Source: PALSA-612 sp035652235 (GTDB lineage: Bacteria > Actinomycetota > Thermoleophilia > Gaiellales > Gaiellaceae). Taken from it: a stretch of 64,000 nucleotides of DNA. Below the pieces are notes generated by a model, which was not told the DNA's origin, ran no database searches, and saw only the letters and a list, made by a program, of their open reading frames with translations. A program made the position numbers and the translations under genes. Shown one piece after another: positions 35,210-42,673 of this stretch; within the stretch, counting starts at the first letter, position 1, and every line of letters begins with the position of its first letter. The stretch lies in contig DASREE010000059.1 in NCBI GenBank assembly GCA_035652235.1, forward strand, positions 1-64,000, given 5' to 3'.

Positions 35210-36945
35210 TGGCGATCGACCCGGTGACGCTGACCGTGCTCGGCAACGCGTTCGTGAACATCTGCCGCGAGATGGGGGTGACGATGATCCGCACCGCCTT
35301 CTCGCCGATCTTCAACGAGGGGCTCGACTTCTCGTGCGTCCTCTTCGACCGGCGCGGCAACATGATCGGGCAGGCCGAGTTCTGCCCCGCGCAGATCGCG
35401 GCCAGCCTGTTCATCGTCCGCTGGACGCTCGAGGAGCTCGGCGTGGACGCCTTCGAGCCGGGCGACGTCGTCCTGCACAACGACCCCTACCGCGGCGGCG
35501 CGCACATCCCCGAGCACAGCGTCATGCGCCCGGTGTTCCACGAGGGCGAGCTGTTCGGCTTCGTCGCCAACGTCGGCCACCTGGCCGAGATCGGCGGCAA
35601 GGCGGTCGGGTCGTTCGCGGCCGACGCGACCGAGGTGTTCCAGGAGGGCCTGCGCATCCCGCCGGTCAAGATCGTCAAGCGCGACGAGAACGACCTCGAG
35701 CTGTGGCGCCTGATCATGGCCAACCACCGCACGCCGCGGAACACGTGGGGCGACCTGAACGCGCAGATCGGCTCGCTGCGCGTGGCGGAGCGGCGCGTGC
35801 TCGAGCTGCTCGACCGCTACGGGCGAGGCTTCGTCGAGCAGGCGGCGGACGAGCTGATGGACTACTCGGAGCGCTGGATGCGCGCCGAGATCGCCGCCAT
35901 CCCGGACGGCGTGTACGAGTTCACCGAGCGGATGGAGGACGACGGCGTGGTCGACCGGCCGGTCGCCTTCCACGTCGCCGTCACCGTGTCCGGGGACGAG
36001 CTCGTCGTCGACTGGACCGGCACCGACCCGCAGGTGCGCGGCCCGATCAACGCCACCTACGGTGTGACCGCGGGGGCGACGTACAACGCCGTCTTCCACC
36101 TGACGGACATGGCCATTCCCAAGAACTCGGGGGCGTATCGGCCGATCCGCATCATCGCTCCGCCGGGCTCGGCCGTGAACGTCGTCTATCCCGGCCCCTC
36201 CGTCGGCGGCAACACGGAGACCCATCCGAAGCTCGCCGACATGGTCGTGGCCGCGCTCGCCCCCGCGCTGCCCGACCGCGCGGCCGCGGCCGAGGGCGGT
36301 ACGGCCTGCAACTTCCTGTTCGGCGGCGTGCACCCGAAGACGGGCGACTACTACGCGAACTACCACCTCGAGGGGGGTGGCTGGGGCGCGAAGTCCTACG
36401 ACGACGGCAACGACGCGGTCGTCGTCAAGAACGGAAACTGCCGCAACACGCCGGTCGAGATCTTCGAGACGCGCTACCCGCTGCGCGTCGTCGAGTACTC
36501 GCTCATCCCCGACTCGGGCGGCCCGGGCAGGATGCGCGGCGGGCTCGGCACCCGGCGGGTCCTGCGTGTCGAAGAGGGCGCCGAGGTGACCGTGAACGCG
36601 CTCTTCGACCGCACGAAGCCGGGCTTCGGCGCCTACGGCCTCGCCGGCGGCGGCGCGGGCGGGCCGGCGGCGATCCTCGTCAAGCGCGCGGGCGACAGCG
36701 ACTTCCGCACCTTCTCGGAGGCGTTCGGCACCGTGTCGCCGTCGAAGTTCACGAACATCCTGCTGCGCGGCGGCGACGAGGTGCGGATCGACTCCCCGGG
36801 CGGCGGCGGCTGGGGCGACCCGCGCGAGCGCGACCCGGCCCGCCTGGCCGAGGACGTCGCGCAGGGATTCGTCTCCGAGGCCGCCGCCCGCGAGCTGTAC
36901 GGGGCCTCGCCCGGGGGCCGCGCCGGCGCGGCCGAGCTTCCCTAG
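35209..36945 (+). CDS. hyuB: Hydantoinase/oxoprolinase subunit B (pair 4)
   Basis: 578 residues. IDPVTLTVLGNAFVNICREMGVTMIRTAFSPIFNEGLDFSC, HNDPYRGGAHIPEHSV near 90, VGHLAEIGGKAVGSF, and the C-terminal GGGWGDPRERDPARLAEDV place it in the family. This subfamily has HIPEH in place of GTHxxD, which sets it apart from pairs 1, 3 and 5. ATG shares a base with the hyuA stop. Ten nt downstream begins the frame of the small zinc protein. Confidence 0.94.
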   Translation: MAIDPVTLTVLGNAFVNICREMGVTMIRTAFSPIFNEGLDFSCVLFDRRGNMIGQAEFCPAQIAASLFIVRWTLEELGVDAFEPGDVVLHNDPYRGGAHIPEHSVMRPVFHEGELFGFVANVGHLAEIGGKAVGSFAADATEVFQEGLRIPPVKIVKRDENDLELWRLIMANHRTPRNTWGDLNAQIGSLRVAERRVLELLDRYGRGFVEQAADELMDYSERWMRAEIAAIPDGVYEFTERMEDDGVVDRPVAFHVAVTVSGDELVVDWTGTDPQVRGPINATYGVTAGATYNAVFHLTDMAIPKNSGAYRPIRIIAPPGSAVNVVYPGPSVGGNTETHPKLADMVVAALAPALPDRAAAAEGGTACNFLFGGVHPKTGDYYANYHLEGGGWGAKSYDDGNDAVVVKNGNCRNTPVEIFETRYPLRVVEYSLIPDSGGPGRMRGGLGTRRVLRVEEGAEVTVNALFDRTKPGFGAYGLAGGGAGGPAAILVKRAGDSDFRTFSEAFGTVSPSKFTNILLRGGDEVRIDSPGGGGWGDPRERDPARLAEDVAQGFVSEAAARELYGASPGGRAGAAELP

Positions 36946-36978
36946 ACTCCGCACGTGGCGCTCCATCCGGGTCGTCGC

Positions 36979-37170
36979 ATGGCAGCCGAGGGAAGCTGGC
37001 GTGAGCTGAGCCCGCAGGTGTGGGAGACGGTCGTCACCCCCTGCGACTGCTGCGGCCAGGTGGTGGCGCGGCGGCTGTGGGTGGTGGAGGTGGCGGGAGA
37101 CGAGCGGCGCTTCTGCAGCCCGGAGTGCGAGGCGCTGTACCGCGACTACGTCGTCGCAAGGAGGCGGTGA
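36979..37170 (+). CDS. Small Cys4 zinc-ribbon protein between hyuB and aminotransferase
   Basis: 63 residues. TPCDCCGQVVARRLW gives a CxxC knuckle and FCSPECEALYRDYV gives a second CxxxC, together a treble-clef/TRASH-like zinc site. ATG 36979 is chosen; an in-frame GTG at 36955 would add 8 residues. Its stop overlaps the next start (TGATG), so it is coupled to the aminotransferase. Acetone carboxylase, a relative of HyuAB, has a small zinc-binding gamma subunit, so this could be an accessory subunit of pair 4. That comparison is inference; sequence similarity is limited to the Cys pattern. Confidence 0.7.
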   Translation: MAAEGSWRELSPQVWETVVTPCDCCGQVVARRLWVVEVAGDERRFCSPECEALYRDYVVARRR

Positions 37171-38540
37171 TGGCCCAGACGGCGACGACGGTCGCGAGCC
37201 TGACGCAGTCGTACCTCGACCGGCTGGCCGAGCGGACCCCTCGCTCGCACGCGCTGCACGCGGAGGCGCGGAAGGTGCTCGCGGGCGGCGTCAGCTCGCA
37301 CTTCAAGGCCTGGCAGCCGTTCTACGCGCGCGAGGCGACCGGCGCCCGGCTCGTCGACCTCGACGGCAACGAGTACGTCGACCTGATCATGGGCTTCGGA
37401 CCCAACTCGCTCGGCCACTCGCCCGCCGCCGTCGTCGAGGCGGTGCGCGACGTCATCGGCCGCGGGACGAGCCTCGCCATCGCGACGCCGCTCGAGGTCG
37501 AGCTCGCGCAGACGATCTCGCGGCTCGTGCCGAGCATGGAGCTGATGCGCTTCGTAGCCACGGGCACGGAGGCGACGATGATGGCGCTCCGCACCGCCCG
37601 GGCGTTCACCGGACGCACGAAGGTGGCTCGTTTCGAAGGCCACTACCACGGCCAGCACGAGGCGGCGCTCGTGAGCGTGGCGCACGTGGCCGGCGACGAG
37701 CGTCGCCCCGTCGGCGCGCCGGACGGGGCGGGCATCCCGCGGGGCGTGCTCGACGACGTCGTCGTGCTGCCGTGGAACGACATCGACGCGGTCGCGCCGG
37801 TCGTGCGCGAGCTCGCCGGCGACCTGGCGGCGATCATCCTCGAGCCCGTCCCGTTCTCGAACATCGGCGGCCAGGAGCCCGACCCGGAGTTCCTGCGCGC
37901 TCTGCGCGAGCTGTGCTGGGAGCGCGGCACGCTGCTCGTCTTCGACGAGGTCGTGACGGGGTTCCGGATCGGCCTCGGCGGCGCCGCGGAGCGCTACGGC
38001 TTCGCGCCCGACCTGCACGTGTTCGGCAAGGCCGTCGGCGGGGGCTTCCCCGTGGGGGTGTACGGTGGCCGGCGCGACGTGATGGAGGCGGTGGTGACGC
38101 CGAGGCCCGGCGACCCGCACAGCGGGGAGACGATCTTCCAGTCGGGGACGTTCTCCGGCACCCCGCCGGCGATGGCGGCCGGGCTCGCGCTCCTGCGCGA
38201 GCTCGAGCGGACGGACGCGCTCGCGGTCGCCGACGCGCGGGCGGAGGCGATCCGGGCCGGCTGGCGCTCGCTCTGCGCCGAGCTCGGCCTCGAGGCGCAG
38301 GTGACGGGCATGTGCTCCTGGCTCGGCCTGTTCTTCACCGGCCGGGAGATCCGGACGCGGCGCGACGCGCTCACGGCCGACGCCGCCAGGCAGCGCGCCT
38401 TCTCGCTCGGCCTGCTCGTGCACGGCGTCTACCTGCTGCCGTCGCACCCCGGCTTCACCTCCTCCGCGCACACAGAAGACGACGTGGCGCGTGTGCTCGA
38501 GGCCTCCGAGCGGGTGCTGTCCGACCTGGCCGGCTGCTGA
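37170..38540 (+). CDS. Class-III aminotransferase (glutamate-1-semialdehyde aminomutase-like)
   Basis: 456 residues, PLP enzyme. EARKVLAGGVSSHFKAWQPFYAREATGARLVDLDGNEYVDLIMGFGPNSLGHSPAAV at the N-terminus, FVATGTEATMMALRTARAFTGRTK (PLP phosphate site), EGHYHGQH, VFDEVVTGFR, and the Schiff-base lysine in HVFGKAVGGGFPVGVYGG. It resembles HemL-like aminotransferases and aminomutases, but the operon (BKACE, SDR, hyuAB) has nothing to do with haem, so transamination of an amino acid or amine released by ring opening is more likely. Last gene of its operon. Confidence 0.9.
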   Translation: MAQTATTVASLTQSYLDRLAERTPRSHALHAEARKVLAGGVSSHFKAWQPFYAREATGARLVDLDGNEYVDLIMGFGPNSLGHSPAAVVEAVRDVIGRGTSLAIATPLEVELAQTISRLVPSMELMRFVATGTEATMMALRTARAFTGRTKVARFEGHYHGQHEAALVSVAHVAGDERRPVGAPDGAGIPRGVLDDVVVLPWNDIDAVAPVVRELAGDLAAIILEPVPFSNIGGQEPDPEFLRALRELCWERGTLLVFDEVVTGFRIGLGGAAERYGFAPDLHVFGKAVGGGFPVGVYGGRRDVMEAVVTPRPGDPHSGETIFQSGTFSGTPPAMAAGLALLRELERTDALAVADARAEAIRAGWRSLCAELGLEAQVTGMCSWLGLFFTGREIRTRRDALTADAARQRAFSLGLLVHGVYLLPSHPGFTSSAHTEDDVARVLEASERVLSDLAGC

Positions 38541-38614
38541 CACGGCCGAGAGAATCGCGGCGAAGACAGCACTCGCTTGACGCTCTTCGGCGCGATGCCG
38601 TAGGCTCGCCTCGC

Positions 38615-38793
38615 ATGGCCGGGTCAGCGCAGGACGGGGGTGGAGCAGGCGCGCCCGAGTCGCTCGACAGGCTCGACCGGCGCATCGTCGAGGCGCTGCA
38701 GGAGCAGGGGCGCATGCCGTTCCCGAAGCGCTCGTCGGGGTGAAGGTCTCCGGCCCGCCTGTCGAGGTCGCCCACGAGATCGCCCGCTCGTGA
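38615..38793 (+). pseudogene. Remnant of an Lrp/AsnC-type regulator
   Basis: From ATG 38615 the frame reads SLDRLDRRIVEALQEQGRMPF, the conserved start of the AsnC helix-turn-helix, then PKRSSG and a stop at 38743. Shifting one frame gives EALVGVKVSGPPVEVAHEIARS and a stop at 38793, which matches the start of the AsnC ligand-binding (RAM) domain. The middle of the gene (about 60-80 residues) and the end are gone. It is therefore a deleted, frameshifted regulator just upstream of hyuA at 38832, in the position expected for that operon's own regulator. Confidence 0.75.
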
Positions 38794-38831
38794 GGCGGCC
38801 CTTGCCGGCCTGACAGACGAGGGGGGCGAGG

Positions 38832-40889
38832 TTGGGGGGGAGCTGGATCGTCGGCTGCGACACGGGTGGAACCTTCACCGACGTGTTCGCGCTCAGCGAC
38901 GAGGGCGAGGCGCGTGTCGCCAAGGTCCCCTCGACGCCGCCGCGGTTCGACGTCGGCGTCGTCGAGGGCGTGCAGGCGCTCGGCCTCGAGCCGGGCGACG
39001 TGCGCACGCTCTTCCACGGCACGACGGTGACGACGAACGCGGTGATCACGAAGACCGGGGCGCCGACCGCGCTCGTCACCACGCGCGGCTTCCGGGACGT
39101 GCTCGAGATCCGGCGGGCAAACCGGGAGGAGCTGTACGACATCCTCTGGGACCCGCCGCCGCCGCTCGTGCCGCGGCGGCACCGCCTCGAGGTCGACGAG
39201 CGCGTCGACTACGCGGGCGCCGTCGTCCGGCCGCTCGACGAGAGCTCGGTGCGCGACGTCGCCCGCAAGATCCGTGCGCGGGGCCTCGTCTCCGTCGCCG
39301 TCTGCCTGATCAACGCGCACATGAACCCCGCGCACGAGCGCCGGATCCGCGACATCCTCGCGGAGGAGCTGCCGGGGGTGGAGATCTCGCTGTCCACGGA
39401 CATCCTCCCGGAGCCGCCCGAGTTCGAGCGGACGGCGACGACGGTCGCGAACGCCTACTGCGCCCCCGTCCTGCGCGGGTACATGGACGCGCTCGAGCGG
39501 CGGCTCGCAGACGGCGGCTACCGCAGCGACCTCGTCCTCGTCATGCACAACGGTGGCGGCACGATGACCACCGAGTACGCGAAGGGCGTGTCGGTGAAGA
39601 CGCTCAACTCGGGGCCGGCGGCCGGCGTCATCGCCGGCGCGGCGGTGGCGGCGTCGGCCGGACGCGCGGACGTCGTCTGCTTCGACATGGGCGGAACGAG
39701 CGCCGACATCGGCGTCGTCCTCGGCGGGCGGCCGCGTCTGACCACCTCGTTCGACCTCGAGTGGGGCATGCCGATCCGCTTCCCCTCGATCGACGTCATC
39801 TCGATCGGCGCGGGCGGCGGCTCCGTCGCCTGGCTCGACCCTGCCGGCTACCCGCGCAGCGGGCCGCACAGCGCCGGCGCCGATCCCGGCCCCGCCTGCT
39901 ACGGCAAGGGCGGGCACGAGCCGACGAACACCGACGCGCACCTCCTGCTCGGCCGCGTCTCGAACGACCTCTTCCTCGACGGCCGCATGCGGCTCGACGT
40001 CGAGCGCGCACGCGAGGCGCTGCGCGAGCGGATCGCCGAGCCGCTCGGCCTGTCGGTCGAGGAGGCGGCGGAGGGCGTGCTTCGCATCGCCAACGCGAAC
40101 ATGGTGCAGGCGATCAGGCTTGTCACCGTCGAGCGCGGCTTCGACCCGCGCGAGCTCAGCCTCGTCGCCTTCGGCGGCGCCGGGCCGCTGCACGCGGTCG
40201 ATCTGGCGCTCGAGCTGCAGATGCCGGAGGTGATCGTACCGCCGTACCCGGGCGTGACGAGCGCGATGGGGCTCCTCTACGTCGACCCGCTGGACGACTT
40301 CTCATGGGCGTACGTCTGCCGCCAGGACGAGCTCGACCTCGAGCACGTCAGCCGCCTGTACGGCGAGATGGCCGAGCGTGTCGTCTGGAGCCTCGAGCGG
40401 CAGGGCGTCGACCGAAGCGACGTCGCCGTCGAGCGCTCGGTCGACCTGCGCTACATCGGCCAGCTCCACTCGGTCACCGTGCCGCTTGCCGAGATCAGCG
40501 AAGCCGGCTTCGCCGCCGCCGTGGCTGCGTTCCACGACGAGCACCTGCGCCAGTACCGCTACTCGCACCCGGAGGCGCCGGTCGAGACGTCGACGCTGCG
40601 CGTGGCCGCGCGCGGACGCCGCGCGAAGCCCGACCTCCGCGCCATGCGCTACGCCGAGCGAGCGGCGAGAGCCCCCGCGCCCGACCGCGAGCGGAGCGTC
40701 CACTTCGGCGGCGAGGGGTGGACGGCGACGCGCGTCGTCGACCGTCTCGGGCTCGCGCCGGGGGACGAGCTCGAGGGGCCGTGCGTGGTCGAGGAGCTCG
40801 ACTCGACGCTCGTCCTGCCGCCGGGGACGCACGCGCGGGTGGACGAGGTCGGAAACGTGGTCGTCGCGCTGGAGGCGGGCGCACGGTGA
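38832..40889 (+). CDS. hyuA: Hydantoinase/oxoprolinase subunit A (pair 5)
   Basis: 685 residues. Start TTG 38832 gives GGSWIVGCDTGGTFTDVFAL; no ATG or GTG is nearer, and GAGGGGGGCGAGG precedes it. FDMGGTSADIGVVLGG near 284, IGAGGGSVAWLDPAG, SAGADPGPACYGKGGHEPTNTDA. The FPSIDV and PTNTDA wording is shared with pair 1. GTGA overlap with hyuB. It heads an operon that runs on into molybdenum hydroxylase genes. Confidence 0.94.
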   Translation: MGGSWIVGCDTGGTFTDVFALSDEGEARVAKVPSTPPRFDVGVVEGVQALGLEPGDVRTLFHGTTVTTNAVITKTGAPTALVTTRGFRDVLEIRRANREELYDILWDPPPPLVPRRHRLEVDERVDYAGAVVRPLDESSVRDVARKIRARGLVSVAVCLINAHMNPAHERRIRDILAEELPGVEISLSTDILPEPPEFERTATTVANAYCAPVLRGYMDALERRLADGGYRSDLVLVMHNGGGTMTTEYAKGVSVKTLNSGPAAGVIAGAAVAASAGRADVVCFDMGGTSADIGVVLGGRPRLTTSFDLEWGMPIRFPSIDVISIGAGGGSVAWLDPAGYPRSGPHSAGADPGPACYGKGGHEPTNTDAHLLLGRVSNDLFLDGRMRLDVERAREALRERIAEPLGLSVEEAAEGVLRIANANMVQAIRLVTVERGFDPRELSLVAFGGAGPLHAVDLALELQMPEVIVPPYPGVTSAMGLLYVDPLDDFSWAYVCRQDELDLEHVSRLYGEMAERVVWSLERQGVDRSDVAVERSVDLRYIGQLHSVTVPLAEISEAGFAAAVAAFHDEHLRQYRYSHPEAPVETSTLRVAARGRRAKPDLRAMRYAERAARAPAPDRERSVHFGGEGWTATRVVDRLGLAPGDELEGPCVVEELDSTLVLPPGTHARVDEVGNVVVALEAGAR

Positions 40890-42673
40890 CGGGCCGGGCG
40901 CCGACGGGCAGGGTCGACCCGATCACCTTCGAGGTGTTGCGGAACGCGTTCATGGCCGTCGTCGACGAGATGGGCCTGATGCTCGAGCGCGTCGGGCACT
41001 CGCTCGTCGTCAGCGAGGGTCGCGACTTCAGCGCCGCCATCTGCGACGCGGACGGGCGCATGGTCGCCGAGGGCAAGGAGGACCTCCCGGCACACGTCGG
41101 CACCCTGCCGCACACGGTGAAGGCGGTCATCTCGTGGATCGGACGCGACGACATCCACGAGGGCGACGTGTTCGTCATGAACGACGCCTTCCTGGGCGGC
41201 ACCCACTGCCAGGACGTGCGCACGATCATGCCCGTCTTCCGCGACGGCCGGCTGGTGGCGTTCGTGCAGAACTCGGCGCACTGGTCGGACGCGGGCGGGC
41301 CGGTTCCCGGCAGCTTCCACGCCGAAGCGCCGTCCACCTACGGGGAGGCGCTGTACATCCCACCGATCCACCTCGTGCGCGAGGGCGAGCTGGACGACGA
41401 GGTGCTGCGCTTCATCCTGCGCAACGTGCGCGTCCCGGAGACGACGCAGGGCGACGCGTTCGCCCAGATCGCGTCGTGCCGCACGGGCGAGGCGCGCCTG
41501 CAGGCGCTCATGGACAAGTACGGCGTCGACCTGGTCACGCTGGAGATGGAGGAGCTGATCCGCTACTCGGAGGCGCTGCTGCGCGAGGAGTTCCGCGCGC
41601 TCCCCGACGGCACGTACGCGTTCGAGGACGCCGTCGACTTCGACCCGATGGGTGACCGCGCGACGCCGGTCAGGATCCGCGTCGCGATCACGATCGACGG
41701 CGACCGGGCCACCTACGACCTGTCCGGCAGCGACCCGCAGGCGGTCGGCGCGATCAACTCCACCCGCTCGATGGCGCAGTCGGCGCTCGTCGTCGCGACG
41801 AAGGCGATCTTCCCGCACGTGCCGGCGAGCGAGGGCATCTACAACGCGATCGACGTCGTCAACCCGGAGGGCCTCGTCACGAACGCACAGTTCCCGCGGC
41901 CGATCTCGGGGGCGTTCGCGACCTCCTACGAGGTGATCTGCGCGTGCGTGTTCGGCTGCTACCTGCAGGTGCTGCCGGAGCGCTCGATGGCCTGCTCGGG
42001 GAACATGACGAACATGGTCGTCGGCGGCTACGATCCCAGGCCGGGCTACGGCCGCGACTTCGTCATGTACATCTGGAAGGAGGGTGGCTACGGCGCCCGG
42101 CCGGGCAAGAAGGACAACCATACCGCCATCAGCCTGTACGCGTCGGGCACCCGCAACGAGCCGGTCGAGGTGCAGGAGCGCATCTACCCGATTCTCACGC
42201 ACCGGTACGAGTTCATCACCGACTCGGCCGGCGCGGGCCGCCACCGGGGCGGCATGGGCGTGACGCGCGACTTCGAGCTGACGCACGGCGACGCCACCCT
42301 CTCCGTGCTCGGCAGCCGGGGCGTCGAGCCGGTCTGGGGCTGGGAGGGCGGCCACGCGGCGCTCGGCAGCGGCCTGATCCACGACTGGGGCGGGCCCGAG
42401 GAGCTCGAGGTCGGCGTCATGCGCTCCGGCGTCCAGGCGAGGAAGGGTGCGCTCATCCGCTTCTGGGAGGGCGGCGGCGGCGGCTGGCAGGACCCGGCCA
42501 CGCGCCCACCCGAGTGGGTGCTCGAGGACGTGATCGACGGCTTCGTCTCGATCGAGGCGGCGCGCGAGACCTACCGCGTGGCCGTGCGGGTCGTGGACGA
42601 GGACGCGGCGCTGTACGAGGTCGACCAGGACGAGACGGCACGCCTGAGAGGGGAAGGAGGTCGGAAGCAGTGA
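40886..42673 (+). CDS. hyuB: Hydantoinase/oxoprolinase subunit B (pair 5)
   Basis: 595 residues. VDPITFEVLRNAFMAVVDEMGLMLERVGHS, RDFSAAICDADG, NDAFLGGTHCQDV near 95 (NDA in place of NDP), SAHWSDAGGPVPGSF, and the C-terminal WEGGGGGWQDP. Closest in wording to the hyuB at 1637, but without its long C-terminal extension. Overlaps both neighbours by 4 nt (hyuA before, CoxL after), so the A, B and CoxL products are probably made in linked amounts. Confidence 0.94.
   Translation: MTGRAPTGRVDPITFEVLRNAFMAVVDEMGLMLERVGHSLVVSEGRDFSAAICDADGRMVAEGKEDLPAHVGTLPHTVKAVISWIGRDDIHEGDVFVMNDAFLGGTHCQDVRTIMPVFRDGRLVAFVQNSAHWSDAGGPVPGSFHAEAPSTYGEALYIPPIHLVREGELDDEVLRFILRNVRVPETTQGDAFAQIASCRTGEARLQALMDKYGVDLVTLEMEELIRYSEALLREEFRALPDGTYAFEDAVDFDPMGDRATPVRIRVAITIDGDRATYDLSGSDPQAVGAINSTRSMAQSALVVATKAIFPHVPASEGIYNAIDVVNPEGLVTNAQFPRPISGAFATSYEVICACVFGCYLQVLPERSMACSGNMTNMVVGGYDPRPGYGRDFVMYIWKEGGYGARPGKKDNHTAISLYASGTRNEPVEVQERIYPILTHRYEFITDSAGAGRHRGGMGVTRDFELTHGDATLSVLGSRGVEPVWGWEGGHAALGSGLIHDWGGPEELEVGVMRSGVQARKGALIRFWEGGGGGWQDPATRPPEWVLEDVIDGFVSIEAARETYRVAVRVVDEDAALYEVDQDETARLRGEGGRKQ

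Noticed and set aside
37170..38540. Haem-pathway glutamate-1-semialdehyde aminomutase (HemL)
   Set aside because: Family resemblance is real, but the gene lies in a hydantoinase operon with no tetrapyrrole genes; a HemL-like catabolic aminotransferase is more likely.
37146..40193. A minus-strand open frame of about 1000 codons across the aminotransferase and hyuA pair 5
   Set aside because: Low-complexity composition, no domain, and it covers well-identified plus-strand genes; same artefact as at 1613-3829 and 32210-35020.
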